From the NCBI GenBank assembly GCA_036839715.1, contig DAITDU010000002.1, positions 1 through 64,000 on the forward strand: DNA of 64,000 nt, read 5' to 3'. Below are positions 25,433 through 35,506 of this stretch, one piece after another. The translations under genes and the position numbers were made by a program. Numbering within the stretch: the stretch's first letter is position 1; the number at the start of each line of letters is the position of its first letter. Below the pieces are notes generated by a model, which saw only the letters and a list, made by a program, of their open reading frames with translations, had not been told where the DNA came from and did not search any database. The DNA is from Thermocaproicibacter sp002410755 (GTDB lineage Bacteria; Bacillota; Clostridia; Oscillospirales; Acutalibacteraceae).

Positions 25433-25494
25433 TTTTCTGTTATTTTAGAAGCCCGCTGCCATTCCAATTCTGCTGAAAGAGGGTTATCTTTGTT

Positions 25495-26517
25495 ATGGAA
25501 CAGGCAAAACCTGACGAACACAAAAAAGTGATTTTCAGTGCCGTTCAGCCAAGCGGTATCATCACGCTCGGCAATTACCTCGGCACAATTAAAAACTGGA
25601 GCGCCCTGCAGGACAAGTATGACTGCATCTATGCCCTGGCAGACCTTCATGCCATCACGGTACGGCAGAACCCCGCAGAATTCCGCCATCATACGCTGGA
25701 GGCCTATGCGTTGTTCCTGGCCTGCGGCGTTGACCCCAAGAAAAGCATCTTCTTTATTCAGAGCCATGTGCCAACTCATGCACAGCTTGCGTGGATTCTC
25801 GACTGCTACACCCAGTTTGGGGAGCTGCAACGCATGACACAGTTTAAGGACAAATCCGCTAAGCACCCGGAAAATGTGAATGCCGGCCTTTTCACCTACC
25901 CACCGCTCATGGCGGCGGATATCCTGCTGTATCAGGCGGATCTTGTGCCTGTCGGTGTAGACCAAAAGCAGCACCTTGAGCTGACGCGCACCATCGCGGA
26001 ACGTTTCAACGGCCTCTACGGCCAGACTTTCAAAATGCCGGAAGCATACATTCCGTCGGTTGGCGCCAAAATCATGTCGCTCCAAGACCCGACAAAGAAG
26101 ATGAGCAAGTCCGATACCAATGCAAACGCATATATTGCCGTACTTGACAAGCCGGAGGATATCATGCGCAAATTTAAGCGTGCCGTGACAGACAGTGAAG
26201 CCTGCGTGCGGCATGCCGAGGGCAAAGACGGCGTAAACAACCTTATGGAAATCTACTCCTGCGTAACGGGTAAAACAACGGCCGAAATTGAATCCGAGTT
26301 TTCAGGTAGGGGTTACGGCGATTTTAAGGCCGCCGTGGGTGAAGCCGTTACAGAGCATCTGCGCCCAATCCGCGAGCGCTACACCGACTATATTAAAAAC
26401 CGCGATTACCTCGAGCAGTGCTGGAGCGAAGCTGCGCAGAAAGCCTATGCCATCTCCATACGCACCCTGCGCAAAGCTATGAAAAAGATTGGGTTTATTC
26501 CACCCAAAAATATCTGA
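25495..26517 (+). CDS. trpS: Tryptophanyl-tRNA synthetase
   Basis: 340 residues, normal length. Charges tRNA-Trp. Class I motifs: PSGIITLGNYLGT (HIGH-like) near residue 20 and KKMSKSD near residue 203; the tryptophan pocket is seen in VPVGVDQKQHLE. It follows the aminotransferase by 62 bases. No T-box leader is present in this gap. Confidence 0.96.
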   Translation: MEQAKPDEHKKVIFSAVQPSGIITLGNYLGTIKNWSALQDKYDCIYALADLHAITVRQNPAEFRHHTLEAYALFLACGVDPKKSIFFIQSHVPTHAQLAWILDCYTQFGELQRMTQFKDKSAKHPENVNAGLFTYPPLMAADILLYQADLVPVGVDQKQHLELTRTIAERFNGLYGQTFKMPEAYIPSVGAKIMSLQDPTKKMSKSDTNANAYIAVLDKPEDIMRKFKRAVTDSEACVRHAEGKDGVNNLMEIYSCVTGKTTAEIESEFSGRGYGDFKAAVGEAVTEHLRPIRERYTDYIKNRDYLEQCWSEAAQKAYAISIRTLRKAMKKIGFIPPKNI

Positions 26518-26583
26518 CCGGGTTCCATTTGTGAAAATTTGACACAGTCTGCCAATATCCACCATTTTTTTAATAGGATGGAT

Positions 26584-27144
26584 ATGGTGACTGTGATGTT
26601 CTTAAGAAATTATTGGAAAAGATTTTTCGTATTGCTGCTTCTTACATTGCTGTTGCCTTTTTCGGTTTCGGCTTTTGGGAGCAGTGCTGTTTTTGCTCAC
26701 GGGCAGAATATCCCGTTGCAGGCTTCCGCAAAAGCGAAGGAAAATTTTTACTTTTTCCCCGGGCCCGTGACAGTCCTGGAGCTGCAAAGGCAGCTTGAGA
26801 ACGAGGCCGGGAACCCTTCCCTGCATGTTTCCGTCATTTCGCTTTCTGGAAAGCGGCGGGCACAGGGCTACGTTTGCACAGGCGACTCTGTTTTAACCAT
26901 GACTGCGGCAGGTATCAAGGCAAGTGACGTGACCGCTGTTATCCCAGGCGACCTGACGCGGTACGGGAAGCCAACAGCGGATGGATGTACGTTGCTTTAT
27001 CGTTATCTGTCCGGGCAGGGTGAGCTTGCAGACGACCAGTGTGCGGCAGCCGACCTGAACCGGAATGGAACGGCAGATACTGCGGACCTGCTTCTGCTCA
27101 AGAAATCTGCTTCCCGCCTCGATTCCCTGAAAATTACAGGATAG
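26584..27144 (+). CDS. Exported protein with a dockerin-like C-terminal domain
   Basis: About 186 residues. A basic N-terminus and hydrophobic stretch (FFVLLLLTLLLPFSVSAFG) form a signal peptide. The last 60 residues have the two-fold calcium-loop pattern of a type I dockerin: GDLTRYGKPTADGCTLLYRY and, after a spacer, ADLNRNGTADTADLLLLKK. The middle part (about 90 residues) is unlike any domain I know. Three start codons (26578, 26584, 26596) are possible with weak ribosome-binding sites. Dockerins bind cohesins on scaffold proteins; none is in the window. Confidence 0.75.
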   Translation: MVTVMFLRNYWKRFFVLLLLTLLLPFSVSAFGSSAVFAHGQNIPLQASAKAKENFYFFPGPVTVLELQRQLENEAGNPSLHVSVISLSGKRRAQGYVCTGDSVLTMTAAGIKASDVTAVIPGDLTRYGKPTADGCTLLYRYLSGQGELADDQCAAADLNRNGTADTADLLLLKKSASRLDSLKITG

Positions 27145-27206
27145 CAGGAAGGATTATCCTCCTTTTTTTCTCCATAATACAGGCCAGGATAGGAAAAGGC
27201 GGCAGC

Positions 27207-27243
27207 ACCCGGAATGGGATATTTTCTCCCTTCCGGGTTTTTT
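27207..27243 (+). terminator. Intrinsic terminator before the FtsW gene
   Basis: Stem ACCCGGAATGGGA/TCCCTTCCGGGT with one bulge, followed by TTTTTT. Confidence 0.8.
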
Positions 27244-27366
27244 ATTTCCCGCATCTTTTGCCAAAGCCGCGGACAGGATTCCGCCTTTCCGGGTTCATTT
27301 ACTTTCCCCTCTTTTCCCGTTATAATGAAGTTATAATAAAAGGACAGGCGGAAAGGAGACGGGCGC

Positions 27367-29052
27367 TTGAAGTTTCCGTTCGATTTATCATTTTTGACTT
27401 CCAGCATGATTTCAGTCATGCTTTTTCTCTTTCGGATTATTGTCCCGATTCTTACGGCTGTTGTCGCATTAAAATGCTTTCATTCGCTGCGTCTCGGCAA
27501 ACGGCGGGAATCCCCCGTCATGGTGCTGGAAGACATGACAACACACCAGGTAATCCCCGTACTGTACTGGGAAAATTCAATCGGCCGCAGCCGGAGCTGT
27601 GACGTCGTCCTGCGCGACCAGACCGCAAGCCGTGCCCATGCCGTGCTGATGCGCCGGGAAAGCGGATGGTTTGTTTCAGACACGAACTCTAAGGCAGGTA
27701 CATTTGTAAACGGCAGGAAAGTGCTGGGCCGTACGCCGGTTTGTCCCGGTGACGTGATTGCCATGGGCTCAACGGTGCTGATGCTAAAGAGCACAGAAGA
27801 AGTAGGTGCTGCTCCTGCACAGCCGCCCCGCCGCTGTGCTGCTTCCCCTTTCGGGCTTCTGTTCCTTACTTTTCTCACTCAGGCTCTGCTTGCCTTGCAG
27901 GTTGCATTTTCCAAAGGGAAGTTCAGTCTCTCCTTCCTGTATCCGCTCGCGGTGCTTGCAGTCCTTGAGTGGGCGCTCTATCTTTATTCCATTAAAATTC
28001 TCGGCCACGTCAGTTTTGAGCTGGAAACCCTCGCGTTCCTGCTCTGCGGCATCGGCCTTGCAATACAATCCGGTGTAGACCTGAAAAGCTCATGGACGCA
28101 GGTAACCGCCATTGCCGCGGGCATCGTTCTGTACCGCATTATGATTTGGTTCCTTGGCGACATGGACCGTGTCATGCGCTGGCGCACCGGCATTGCCGTC
28201 TTTGCGCTGATCCTTTTTGCCGTGAACCTGCTGTTTGCAAGGTCCCGCAATGGTGCACGCAACTGGATTAACTACGGTTCACTCTCACTTCAGCCCTCAG
28301 AATTTATTAAAATAGCTTTTATCCTCGTTGGCACTTCAACATTGGACAGGCTTCAGACCTACCGGAATCTTTCGGGGTTCATCGGCTTCTCGGCTATCTG
28401 TATGGGTGCACTGTTCCTGATGCGCGACTTCGGCACAGCCTGCATCTTCTTTGTCATGTTCCTGATTATCGCATTCATGCGTTCCGGCAGCGTGCGGACG
28501 ATTGCCCTGGCCCTGGCCGTAGCAGCCTTTGGGGCGTTCCTGATTCTCAAAATCAAACCTTATGTGGCACAGCGGTTTGAAGTCTGGCGCCACGTCTGGG
28601 AACACACTGGCGATGCAGGATACCAGCAGGTTCGTGTGCTGAGCTATTCCGCCTCCGGAGGAATGTTCGGAGTCGGCGTCGGGCACGGGTGTCTCCGGGA
28701 CGTATTTGCTTCCACAAGCGACCTTGTGTTCGGGATGGTCTGTGAAGAGTTAGGCGTTGTGCTTGCCGTTATTGTTGTACTCATCCTTGCGTCCCTTGCG
28801 CTTTATGCGCGCAGTGAGGCTTCCCGCAGCCGTTCTACACTGTATTCCATTGCAGCCTGCACGGCTGGCGGGGTGCTCCTTTTCCAGACCTGCCTGAATG
28901 TTTTTGGTGCAACGGACGTGCTGCCGCTCACGGGTGTCACACTCCCGTTTATCAGCCTCGGCGGCTCAAGCATGGTTTCGGTCTGGGGAATGCTTGCATT
29001 CCTGAAAGCATGTGATGAGCGCACCTACGCAGCAAGGAGGTCCAGAAAATGA
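27367..29052 (+). CDS. FHA domain fused to an FtsW/RodA/SpoVE-family glycosyltransferase
   Basis: 561 residues. A membrane helix (about residues 15-37) leads into a forkhead-associated domain (residues 62-140: IGRSRSCDVVL, SRAHAVL, GTFVNGRKV), which binds phosphothreonine peptides. Ten membrane helices of the SEDS family follow, with NWINYGSLSLQPSEFIKIA, LMRDFGTACIFF and TLPFISLGGSSMV. SEDS proteins polymerise lipid II glycan strands together with a class B PBP, which is encoded directly downstream with a four-base overlap. The start is TTG with GGAGA seven bases upstream. The FHA domain suggests control by a Ser/Thr kinase, an inference. Confidence 0.92.
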   Translation: MKFPFDLSFLTSSMISVMLFLFRIIVPILTAVVALKCFHSLRLGKRRESPVMVLEDMTTHQVIPVLYWENSIGRSRSCDVVLRDQTASRAHAVLMRRESGWFVSDTNSKAGTFVNGRKVLGRTPVCPGDVIAMGSTVLMLKSTEEVGAAPAQPPRRCAASPFGLLFLTFLTQALLALQVAFSKGKFSLSFLYPLAVLAVLEWALYLYSIKILGHVSFELETLAFLLCGIGLAIQSGVDLKSSWTQVTAIAAGIVLYRIMIWFLGDMDRVMRWRTGIAVFALILFAVNLLFARSRNGARNWINYGSLSLQPSEFIKIAFILVGTSTLDRLQTYRNLSGFIGFSAICMGALFLMRDFGTACIFFVMFLIIAFMRSGSVRTIALALAVAAFGAFLILKIKPYVAQRFEVWRHVWEHTGDAGYQQVRVLSYSASGGMFGVGVGHGCLRDVFASTSDLVFGMVCEELGVVLAVIVVLILASLALYARSEASRSRSTLYSIAACTAGGVLLFQTCLNVFGATDVLPLTGVTLPFISLGGSSMVSVWGMLAFLKACDERTYAARRSRK

Positions 29053-30428
29053 AAACGACTGGCCGGCGCTCTTTAATCCTGATTATCCTGACTGTGGCGT
29101 TTTTTTTCGGCCTCAGTGTTTTCCTTTACGGCCTTGTCACACACGGCGGAACGTGGGCAATACAGCCCTTTAACGGACACCTTACCGGGACATCCACTTC
29201 TTCGGCCGGACGCGTGCTTGACCGGAACGGAACTGTGCTTGCTCAGACAAAGAATGGGAAGCGCGTCTATACGGACGACCTGGAAACGCGGCGTGCCATG
29301 CTTCATGCTGTAGGCGATTCCAACGGCTTTATTTCAACAGGCGTGCAGTCTGTCTACTGCGGCGAGCTTTTTGGCTATAACCCAATTACCGGGCTTGCAT
29401 CCCCCACGGGGAAGTCAGCCGGATGCGACATCAACCTGACGCTGGACGCAAGCCTCTGCCGGCTGGCACGGGAAAAACTCGGCGACCGCAACGGCGTTGC
29501 GGCAGTTTACAACTACAAGACCGGAGAGATGCTCTGCATGGTAAGCACCCCGGACTTTGACCCGCAGAACCCGCCGAAAGACCTCGATACAAACAAGGCA
29601 TACAGCGGCGCATACCTGAACAAAGTCCTCTCCTCCACGTTTATTCCCGGTTCCATTTTTAAGACCGTCACTTCCGCCGCAGCAATCGAGAATATCTCCG
29701 ATCTTGACAGCCGCGTCTGGAACTGCCCCGGCAGCATAACCGTTAACGGCAATCAGATTACGGACATCCGCTCTTACGGTAAACTGCATTTTAAAGATGC
29801 ACTTGCAAAGTCCTCCAATGTTGCCTTTGCGCAGATTGCCATAGAGCTCGGCACAGAAAGAATGTCTGCCGAAGCACAGTCCATGGGGTTTGGGCACAAT
29901 TTCTCACTTGACGGGATTTCCTGCGCAAAAAGTTCTTACAGTGTAAAGGGAGCCTCGGAAGACGAGCTCGGCTGGTCGGGTGTGGGCCAGTATACCGACC
30001 TAGTCAACCCGTTCCATTTTCTTGTGCTGATGGGCGCGGTTGCAAACGGCGGGACACCTGTCATGCCTTATATGGTAAAAAGCATTGTTCAGCCGCTTGG
30101 GCTACCGCAGAAAACCGGTTCGGGGCAGATGGGTTCTGAACTGTTGCAGCCTTCAACGGCAGAGCGCCTGAAATCCTATCTGCGCTATAATGTGACAAAT
30201 CAATACGGTGACAGCATGTTCTCTAATCTGGCGGTCTGTGCGAAAACCGGCACAGGGGAAGTTGGCGGTGGAAAAAGCCCTAACTGCTGGATGGTAGGTT
30301 TTTCCTCAAACAGCAGCACACCGCTCGCGTTTGTCGTGCTGGTAGAGAATTCTTCTTCCGGCAGTCTTTCTTCCGCCGGGCGGATTGCTTCTTCTCTGAT
30401 GACGGCCGCGGCAAAAGTGGTCTCCTGA
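29049..30428 (+). CDS. Class B penicillin-binding protein (peptidoglycan transpeptidase)
   Basis: 459 residues, short for the class. One N-terminal membrane helix (residues 9-30), a small dimerisation region, and a transpeptidase domain with the catalytic PGSIFKT (SxxK), SSNVAF (SxN) and AKTGTGE (KTG). It cross-links wall strands on the outer face of the membrane as partner of the FHA-FtsW protein, to whose gene it is coupled by an ATGA overlap. The pairing resembles RodA-PbpA of Actinobacteria. Its role may be elongation or sporulation; the sequence does not decide. Confidence 0.92.
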   Translation: MKTTGRRSLILIILTVAFFFGLSVFLYGLVTHGGTWAIQPFNGHLTGTSTSSAGRVLDRNGTVLAQTKNGKRVYTDDLETRRAMLHAVGDSNGFISTGVQSVYCGELFGYNPITGLASPTGKSAGCDINLTLDASLCRLAREKLGDRNGVAAVYNYKTGEMLCMVSTPDFDPQNPPKDLDTNKAYSGAYLNKVLSSTFIPGSIFKTVTSAAAIENISDLDSRVWNCPGSITVNGNQITDIRSYGKLHFKDALAKSSNVAFAQIAIELGTERMSAEAQSMGFGHNFSLDGISCAKSSYSVKGASEDELGWSGVGQYTDLVNPFHFLVLMGAVANGGTPVMPYMVKSIVQPLGLPQKTGSGQMGSELLQPSTAERLKSYLRYNVTNQYGDSMFSNLAVCAKTGTGEVGGGKSPNCWMVGFSSNSSTPLAFVVLVENSSSGSLSSAGRIASSLMTAAAKVVS

Positions 30429-30553
30429 CATTGCCGTGTAGACGCAACTGGGGGGGGCTTCCCCGCTGCACAGTGTTGTGATAGAATAAGAAATCATACT
30501 GGGAAAGTAACGGATTGAGAAAAACCGCCCTTGCGGCGGAACGGGGGTACGCA

Positions 30554-33500
30554 ATGTCTGAAGTTATCCGGATATTCGTGGAAAAGAAGCCTGGCTTTAA
30601 CGGAGAGGCACGCCGGACGATGGCCGACCTTACTGAAAATCTGGGCCTGAAATCACTGGAAGATCTCCGCCTTGTGAATCGTTATGACATCTCCGGCCTG
30701 AAACCGGAAGAATTTGCTGCGGCACGCGGGACAATTTTCTCAGAGCCAAATACCGACCTCGTCTATGAAGAACAGTATCCCCTGCCGAAAGGTTACCGGA
30801 CTTTCGCAGTAGAATACCTGCCCGGGCAGTACGACCAGAGGGCAGACTCCGCTGCACAGTGCGTTCAGCTCTTAACACGTGGAGAGCGGCCTCTTGTGCG
30901 TACGGCGAAACTCTATGCCGTCAAGGGGGATTTTGCGCCCGGAGACCTTGAAAAGATGGAAGACTACCTCATCAATCCGGTCGAAAGCCGCCTTGCGGCG
31001 CTCGAAAAGCCGGAAACACTCACAGTGCGTGCCAAACGGCCGCCAGACGTTGCAGAAGTGGATGGATTCATTTCATGGGATGATGCAAAACTGAAGCAGT
31101 ACCATACATCCATGGGGTTTGCGATGAGCTTTGCAGACCTTGCTTTCTGCCAAAGCTATTTCCGCAGTACGGAACACCGCAGTCCAACCGTAACCGAGCT
31201 GCGCGTGATTGATACCTACTGGAGCGACCACTGCCGCCATACGACTTTTCTGACGGAGCTGCGGAAAATCGGGGTTGAAAAATCTGCCGTCAGCAGTGCC
31301 ATTGAGGCCTCCCTCCGCGCCTATTACCGCGCGCGGGACGAAGTCTATGGCAAAAATACGAAACGCCCCGTCACGCTTATGGATATGGCCGTCATCGGCA
31401 TGAAGCTTCTGAAAAAGCGTGGGAAAATTCCAGACCTGGACGTCAGCGAAGAAATCAATGCCTGCAGCATTGAGGTTCCTGTCACAGTGGATGGAGAAAA
31501 ACAAACCTGGCTTGTGCAGTTCAAAAACGAGACACATAACCACCCGACAGAAATTGAGCCATTCGGCGGACCGGCCTATGTCTATCAGGCAATGCGGGTT
31601 ACTGGTTGCGGCGACCCGCGCGTCCCATTTGAAAAGACGCTGCGCGGAAAACTGCCTTCCCGGAAAATTACTACGGGTGCCGCGCAGGGATACAGTTCTT
31701 ACGGCAATCAGGTTGGCCTTGCGACCGGGCAGGTAACTGAGTTTTACGATCCCGGCTATGTTGCAAAGCGCATGGAAATCGGCGCCGTTATCGGTGCCGT
31801 CCCAAAGGAAAACGTTGTACGCAGGGAACCGCGTCCCGGCGATATTGTTGTGCTGCTCGGCGGCGCAACCGGACGCGATGGCTGCGGCGGAGCGACCGGC
31901 TCTTCTAAGGCACACACAGCGCAGTCCATTGAAACCTGCGGTGCTGAGGTGCAGAAGGGCAACCCGCCCACTGAACGTAAAATCCAACGTCTTTTCCGTC
32001 ATCCCGGGGTTGCACGGATGATCCGGCGCTGTAACGACTTCGGTGCTGGCGGTATCAGTGTTGCAGTCGGAGAACTGGCAGACGGCCTTTCCATCGACCT
32101 TGACAAGGTCCCGAAAAAGTACGAGGGCCTCGATGGTACCGAGCTTGCAATTTCAGAGTCGCAGGAGCGCATGGCCGTTGTGCTTGCACCGGAAGATGTG
32201 AAAAAATTTCTTTCCGCCGCTGCGGAAGAAAACCTGGCGGCAACGCCAATCGCGGCTGTCACAAAGGAGCCGCGCCTCCGGATGACGTGGCGCGGAAAAG
32301 TGATTGTCGATTTCTCACGGGAATTTCTGAATACGAACGGTGTCCGTCAGCAGGCGGATGCCGAAATTTCCGCCGTCAGCCCGTCGGACAGCTACCGCGA
32401 AAAGGAGCCGGAATGCCTCCGGGGCCTCCCCGTTGCGGAAGCATTCCGGAAAAACCTCCAGCGCCTGGAAGTCTGTGGGCAAAGGGGGCTTTGCGAACGG
32501 TTTGATTCCAGCATTGGAGCCGGTACCGTACTGATGCCGTTCGGCGGGAAATACCAGCTCACTCCGGAGGAAGCCATGGTGGCAAAAATTCCTGTGGCAA
32601 AAGGCGAAACAGATGACGCAACAGCCATGAGCTTTGGCTTCCTGCCGGGTGAATTCCGCTTTTCGCCATTCCATGGTGCGGCCTGGGCTGTAGTTGAAAG
32701 CCTTTCCAGGCTTGCGTCCGTAGGTGCAGACCCGCTGACGGCCCGCCTGACTTTTCAGGAATATTTTGAGCGGATGACGGACAACCCAAAGAGCTGGGGC
32801 AAGCCTGTTTCCGCCCTGCTTGGTGCGCTCTCCGCCCAGCTTGGCATGGGCCTTCCGGCCATTGGCGGAAAGGACAGCATGAGCGGAACATTTGAGGATC
32901 TGCATGTTCCTCCGACACTTGTAAGTTTTGCTGTCGCCATGACAAAAGCAAGCCGCACAGTCTCTGCGGAATTCAAGGCGCCGGGTGCAAAAGTCGTCCT
33001 GATTCCGGTTCCGGAAGATTCTGAAACGAAGATGCCAAACTGGCCGGCGCTCCGGCGCACTTACCGCGCCGTCTGCCAGATGGTAAAATGCGGCCGCATT
33101 GTTTCAGCCTCCACGGTAAAAGAAGGAGGCGTCGGTGCAGCCATTGCGCGCATGTGTTTTGGAAATCGGATTGGTTTCCGGTTTCTTCCTGCCGCACAGG
33201 ACGGGAAATTCCTGTTCGCCCCCGCCTGCGGTGCAATGATTGCAGAGCTCTCCGGAGGCCTACCGGAAGGCACAGCATATATCGAGCTGGGCGAAACGCT
33301 CCCGCAGGCGCAGATTGAGCTCGGGGGAGAAATTCTCCCGCTCGGAAGCCTTGTGGAAGCATGGGACAGCACCCTGGAACCTATATTCCCGACAAAAGCG
33401 GCCCCCGTTTCCATGTTGGAAGTTCCGTCCTGCACGGAGCGCTGTACAGCGGCCCCGGCAGTCAAAGCTGCAAAGCCGCGCGTCTTTATCCCTGTTTTCC

Positions 33501-34270
33501 CCGGTACGAACTGTGAATATGACTCGGCGCGCGCATTTGAGCGTGCCGGTGCCGAACCGGATGTCCTCGTGGTGAAAAACCTCACGCCTGCCGGAATTGA
33601 AGAGACGGTCGAACGGATGGAAATGGCCATCCGCCGTGCACAGATTATCATGATACCCGGCGGTTTCTCCGGTGGCGACGAGCCGGACGGCTCCGGAAAA
33701 TTCATTGCTACAGCCTTCCGCAGCCCGCGCGTTTCCGAAGCGGTGGCCAACCTGCTGGAACGGCGCGACGGACTGATGCTCGGTATCTGCAACGGCTTTC
33801 AGGCTCTTATTAAGCTTGGCCTTGTGCCTTATGGGCATATCACTGAGCCGAGCCCGGATGCTCCAACGCTTACTTTCAACACACTTGGACGCCACGTCTC
33901 ACGCATGGTTTACACGCGCATTGCTTCGGTAAAATCGCCGTGGCTCGCAGGAACTGAACCGGGAGAAGTGTTTGCGGTGCCGGTATCCCACGGCGAAGGG
34001 CGTTTCGCCGTAGACAGTAAAACGCTGAGCCGTCTCATTGCGAATGGGCAGATTGCTACCCAGTACTGCACGCCGGACGGTGTCCCAAGCGGTAAAACCG
34101 AATGGAACCCGAACGGCTCCGTCTGTGCCGTTGAGGGCATCACAAGCCCTGACGGACGCATTCTCGGCAAGATGGGCCATTCTGAACGCCGCGGGAGAAA
34201 CATCTGTAAAAATGTGCCGGGTGAAAAAGATCAGAAAATTTTTGAGTCTGGCGTAAAATATTTTCGATAA
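30554..34270 (+). CDS. purL: Phosphoribosylformylglycinamidine synthase, single-chain
   Basis: 1238 residues, the length of the clostridial one-chain FGAM synthase. It turns FGAR, glutamine and ATP into FGAM in purine synthesis. The synthetase part carries KNETHNHPTEIEPFGG and GGKDSMSGTFED; the C-terminal glutaminase domain begins near residue 975 (FPGTNCEYDSARAFERAG), with MIPGGFSGGDEPDGS and the nucleophile in LGICNGFQAL. ATG 30554 is used. The other purine genes are not here, and no purine riboswitch is visible upstream, although the 125-base gap contains a run of eight Gs. Confidence 0.95.
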   Translation: MSEVIRIFVEKKPGFNGEARRTMADLTENLGLKSLEDLRLVNRYDISGLKPEEFAAARGTIFSEPNTDLVYEEQYPLPKGYRTFAVEYLPGQYDQRADSAAQCVQLLTRGERPLVRTAKLYAVKGDFAPGDLEKMEDYLINPVESRLAALEKPETLTVRAKRPPDVAEVDGFISWDDAKLKQYHTSMGFAMSFADLAFCQSYFRSTEHRSPTVTELRVIDTYWSDHCRHTTFLTELRKIGVEKSAVSSAIEASLRAYYRARDEVYGKNTKRPVTLMDMAVIGMKLLKKRGKIPDLDVSEEINACSIEVPVTVDGEKQTWLVQFKNETHNHPTEIEPFGGPAYVYQAMRVTGCGDPRVPFEKTLRGKLPSRKITTGAAQGYSSYGNQVGLATGQVTEFYDPGYVAKRMEIGAVIGAVPKENVVRREPRPGDIVVLLGGATGRDGCGGATGSSKAHTAQSIETCGAEVQKGNPPTERKIQRLFRHPGVARMIRRCNDFGAGGISVAVGELADGLSIDLDKVPKKYEGLDGTELAISESQERMAVVLAPEDVKKFLSAAAEENLAATPIAAVTKEPRLRMTWRGKVIVDFSREFLNTNGVRQQADAEISAVSPSDSYREKEPECLRGLPVAEAFRKNLQRLEVCGQRGLCERFDSSIGAGTVLMPFGGKYQLTPEEAMVAKIPVAKGETDDATAMSFGFLPGEFRFSPFHGAAWAVVESLSRLASVGADPLTARLTFQEYFERMTDNPKSWGKPVSALLGALSAQLGMGLPAIGGKDSMSGTFEDLHVPPTLVSFAVAMTKASRTVSAEFKAPGAKVVLIPVPEDSETKMPNWPALRRTYRAVCQMVKCGRIVSASTVKEGGVGAAIARMCFGNRIGFRFLPAAQDGKFLFAPACGAMIAELSGGLPEGTAYIELGETLPQAQIELGGEILPLGSLVEAWDSTLEPIFPTKAAPVSMLEVPSCTERCTAAPAVKAAKPRVFIPVFPGTNCEYDSARAFERAGAEPDVLVVKNLTPAGIEETVERMEMAIRRAQIIMIPGGFSGGDEPDGSGKFIATAFRSPRVSEAVANLLERRDGLMLGICNGFQALIKLGLVPYGHITEPSPDAPTLTFNTLGRHVSRMVYTRIASVKSPWLAGTEPGEVFAVPVSHGEGRFAVDSKTLSRLIANGQIATQYCTPDGVPSGKTEWNPNGSVCAVEGITSPDGRILGKMGHSERRGRNICKNVPGEKDQKIFESGVKYFR

Positions 34271-34283
34271 GGCTGGCGGAAAA

Positions 34284-35468
34284 ATGGATTATTTAAAGCG
34301 CACCTGGGCCGAAATTGACCTTGGCGCGATTGAAAGCAATTACAGGGCAATCAGGGCACTCCTGAAGCCGAAAACAAAAGTCTGCTGTGTTGTCAAGGCA
34401 GACGCTTACGGTCATGGTGCCGAGATGCTCGCAAAAGTATATGAATCACTTGGCGCGGACTGGTTTGCTGTCTCGAACCTGGAGGAAGCGCTGCAGCTGC
34501 GGCGTGCCGGTGCGGAAAAGCCTATCCTGATTCTCGGCTATACACCGCCGCGCTGCGCAGGGCTGCTTGCAGAAAATAACGTGGCGCAGGCTGTTGTCGG
34601 CCCGGAATTTGCCGCAGAGCTTTCCCGCGAAGCTACAGACGCCGGAGTTACTGTGCGGGCCCATCTTCAAATTGACACAGGTATGAGCCGGGTTGGATTT
34701 TTCTACCAGAGCCCGGAGCGCGACACAGCGTCACTGGACGCGATGGAACGTGCATGCCGCCTGCCCGGCCTCAAGATGGAAGGCGCGTTTACGCACTTTG
34801 CTTCCGCGGACGAAGGGAACGGCGGATGCAGTTATACAAAGAGGCAGTTCGCGTGTTTCACTGGTGCGCTGCGGGAACTTGAGCAGCGCGGGATTTCCTT
34901 TCAAATCCGCCACTGCGCAAACTCCGCCGCAATTTTCGACTATCCGGAAATGCAGCTTGATATGGTCCGCCCCGGCGTCATCCTTTATGGCCTGATGCCG
35001 TCGCCTGATGTCAGGCATCCTGTCCCGCTAAAGCCTGCCATGACGCTTCAAAGCATGGTTGCGCTCGTAAAAGGCATTCCGGCAGGGACCTGCGTGAGCT
35101 ATGGCAGGCGCTTTACCGCTTCTCAGCCGGCAGCAATCGCCACTGTTCCAGTCGGCTATGCGGATGGATACCTGCGCAGCTTTGGCGATGGCGGCTTCCT
35201 TGTTGTGCACGGCAGACGCGCAAAAGTTATCGGGCGCGTCTGTATGGATCAGCTTATGATTGATGTAACGGACATCCCCGGTGTAAAGGCAGGCGATAAA
35301 GCGACTGTGTTTGGACGGGCAGAGGACGGTGCCGCTACGGCGGACGAAATTGCCGCGCGCGTCGGCACAATCGGCTATGAAATCATCTGCGGCATTGCAA
35401 CGCGCGTGCCTCGCGTGTTCCTGCGTGGCGGAAAGGAAATCGGCGTACTCGATTACCTCCAGAAATAA
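34284..35468 (+). CDS. alr: Alanine racemase
   Basis: 394 residues. Makes D-alanine for peptidoglycan. The PLP lysine is Lys38 in VVKADAYGHG and the second catalytic base is the tyrosine in CVSYGRRF of the C-terminal domain; WAEIDLGAIESNY is the typical start. It begins 13 bases after purL and probably shares its transcript, followed by the acetyltransferase gene. Confidence 0.95.
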   Translation: MDYLKRTWAEIDLGAIESNYRAIRALLKPKTKVCCVVKADAYGHGAEMLAKVYESLGADWFAVSNLEEALQLRRAGAEKPILILGYTPPRCAGLLAENNVAQAVVGPEFAAELSREATDAGVTVRAHLQIDTGMSRVGFFYQSPERDTASLDAMERACRLPGLKMEGAFTHFASADEGNGGCSYTKRQFACFTGALRELEQRGISFQIRHCANSAAIFDYPEMQLDMVRPGVILYGLMPSPDVRHPVPLKPAMTLQSMVALVKGIPAGTCVSYGRRFTASQPAAIATVPVGYADGYLRSFGDGGFLVVHGRRAKVIGRVCMDQLMIDVTDIPGVKAGDKATVFGRAEDGAATADEIAARVGTIGYEIICGIATRVPRVFLRGGKEIGVLDYLQK

Positions 35469-35506
35469 ATGGATATTCCGTATTTTGTGAGGAAGGAAGA
35501 AGCGAC

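Noticed and set aside
30429..30553. Purine riboswitch before purL
   Set aside because: The 125-base gap has G-rich and short hairpin sequences but not the three-way junction core of a purine riboswitch.
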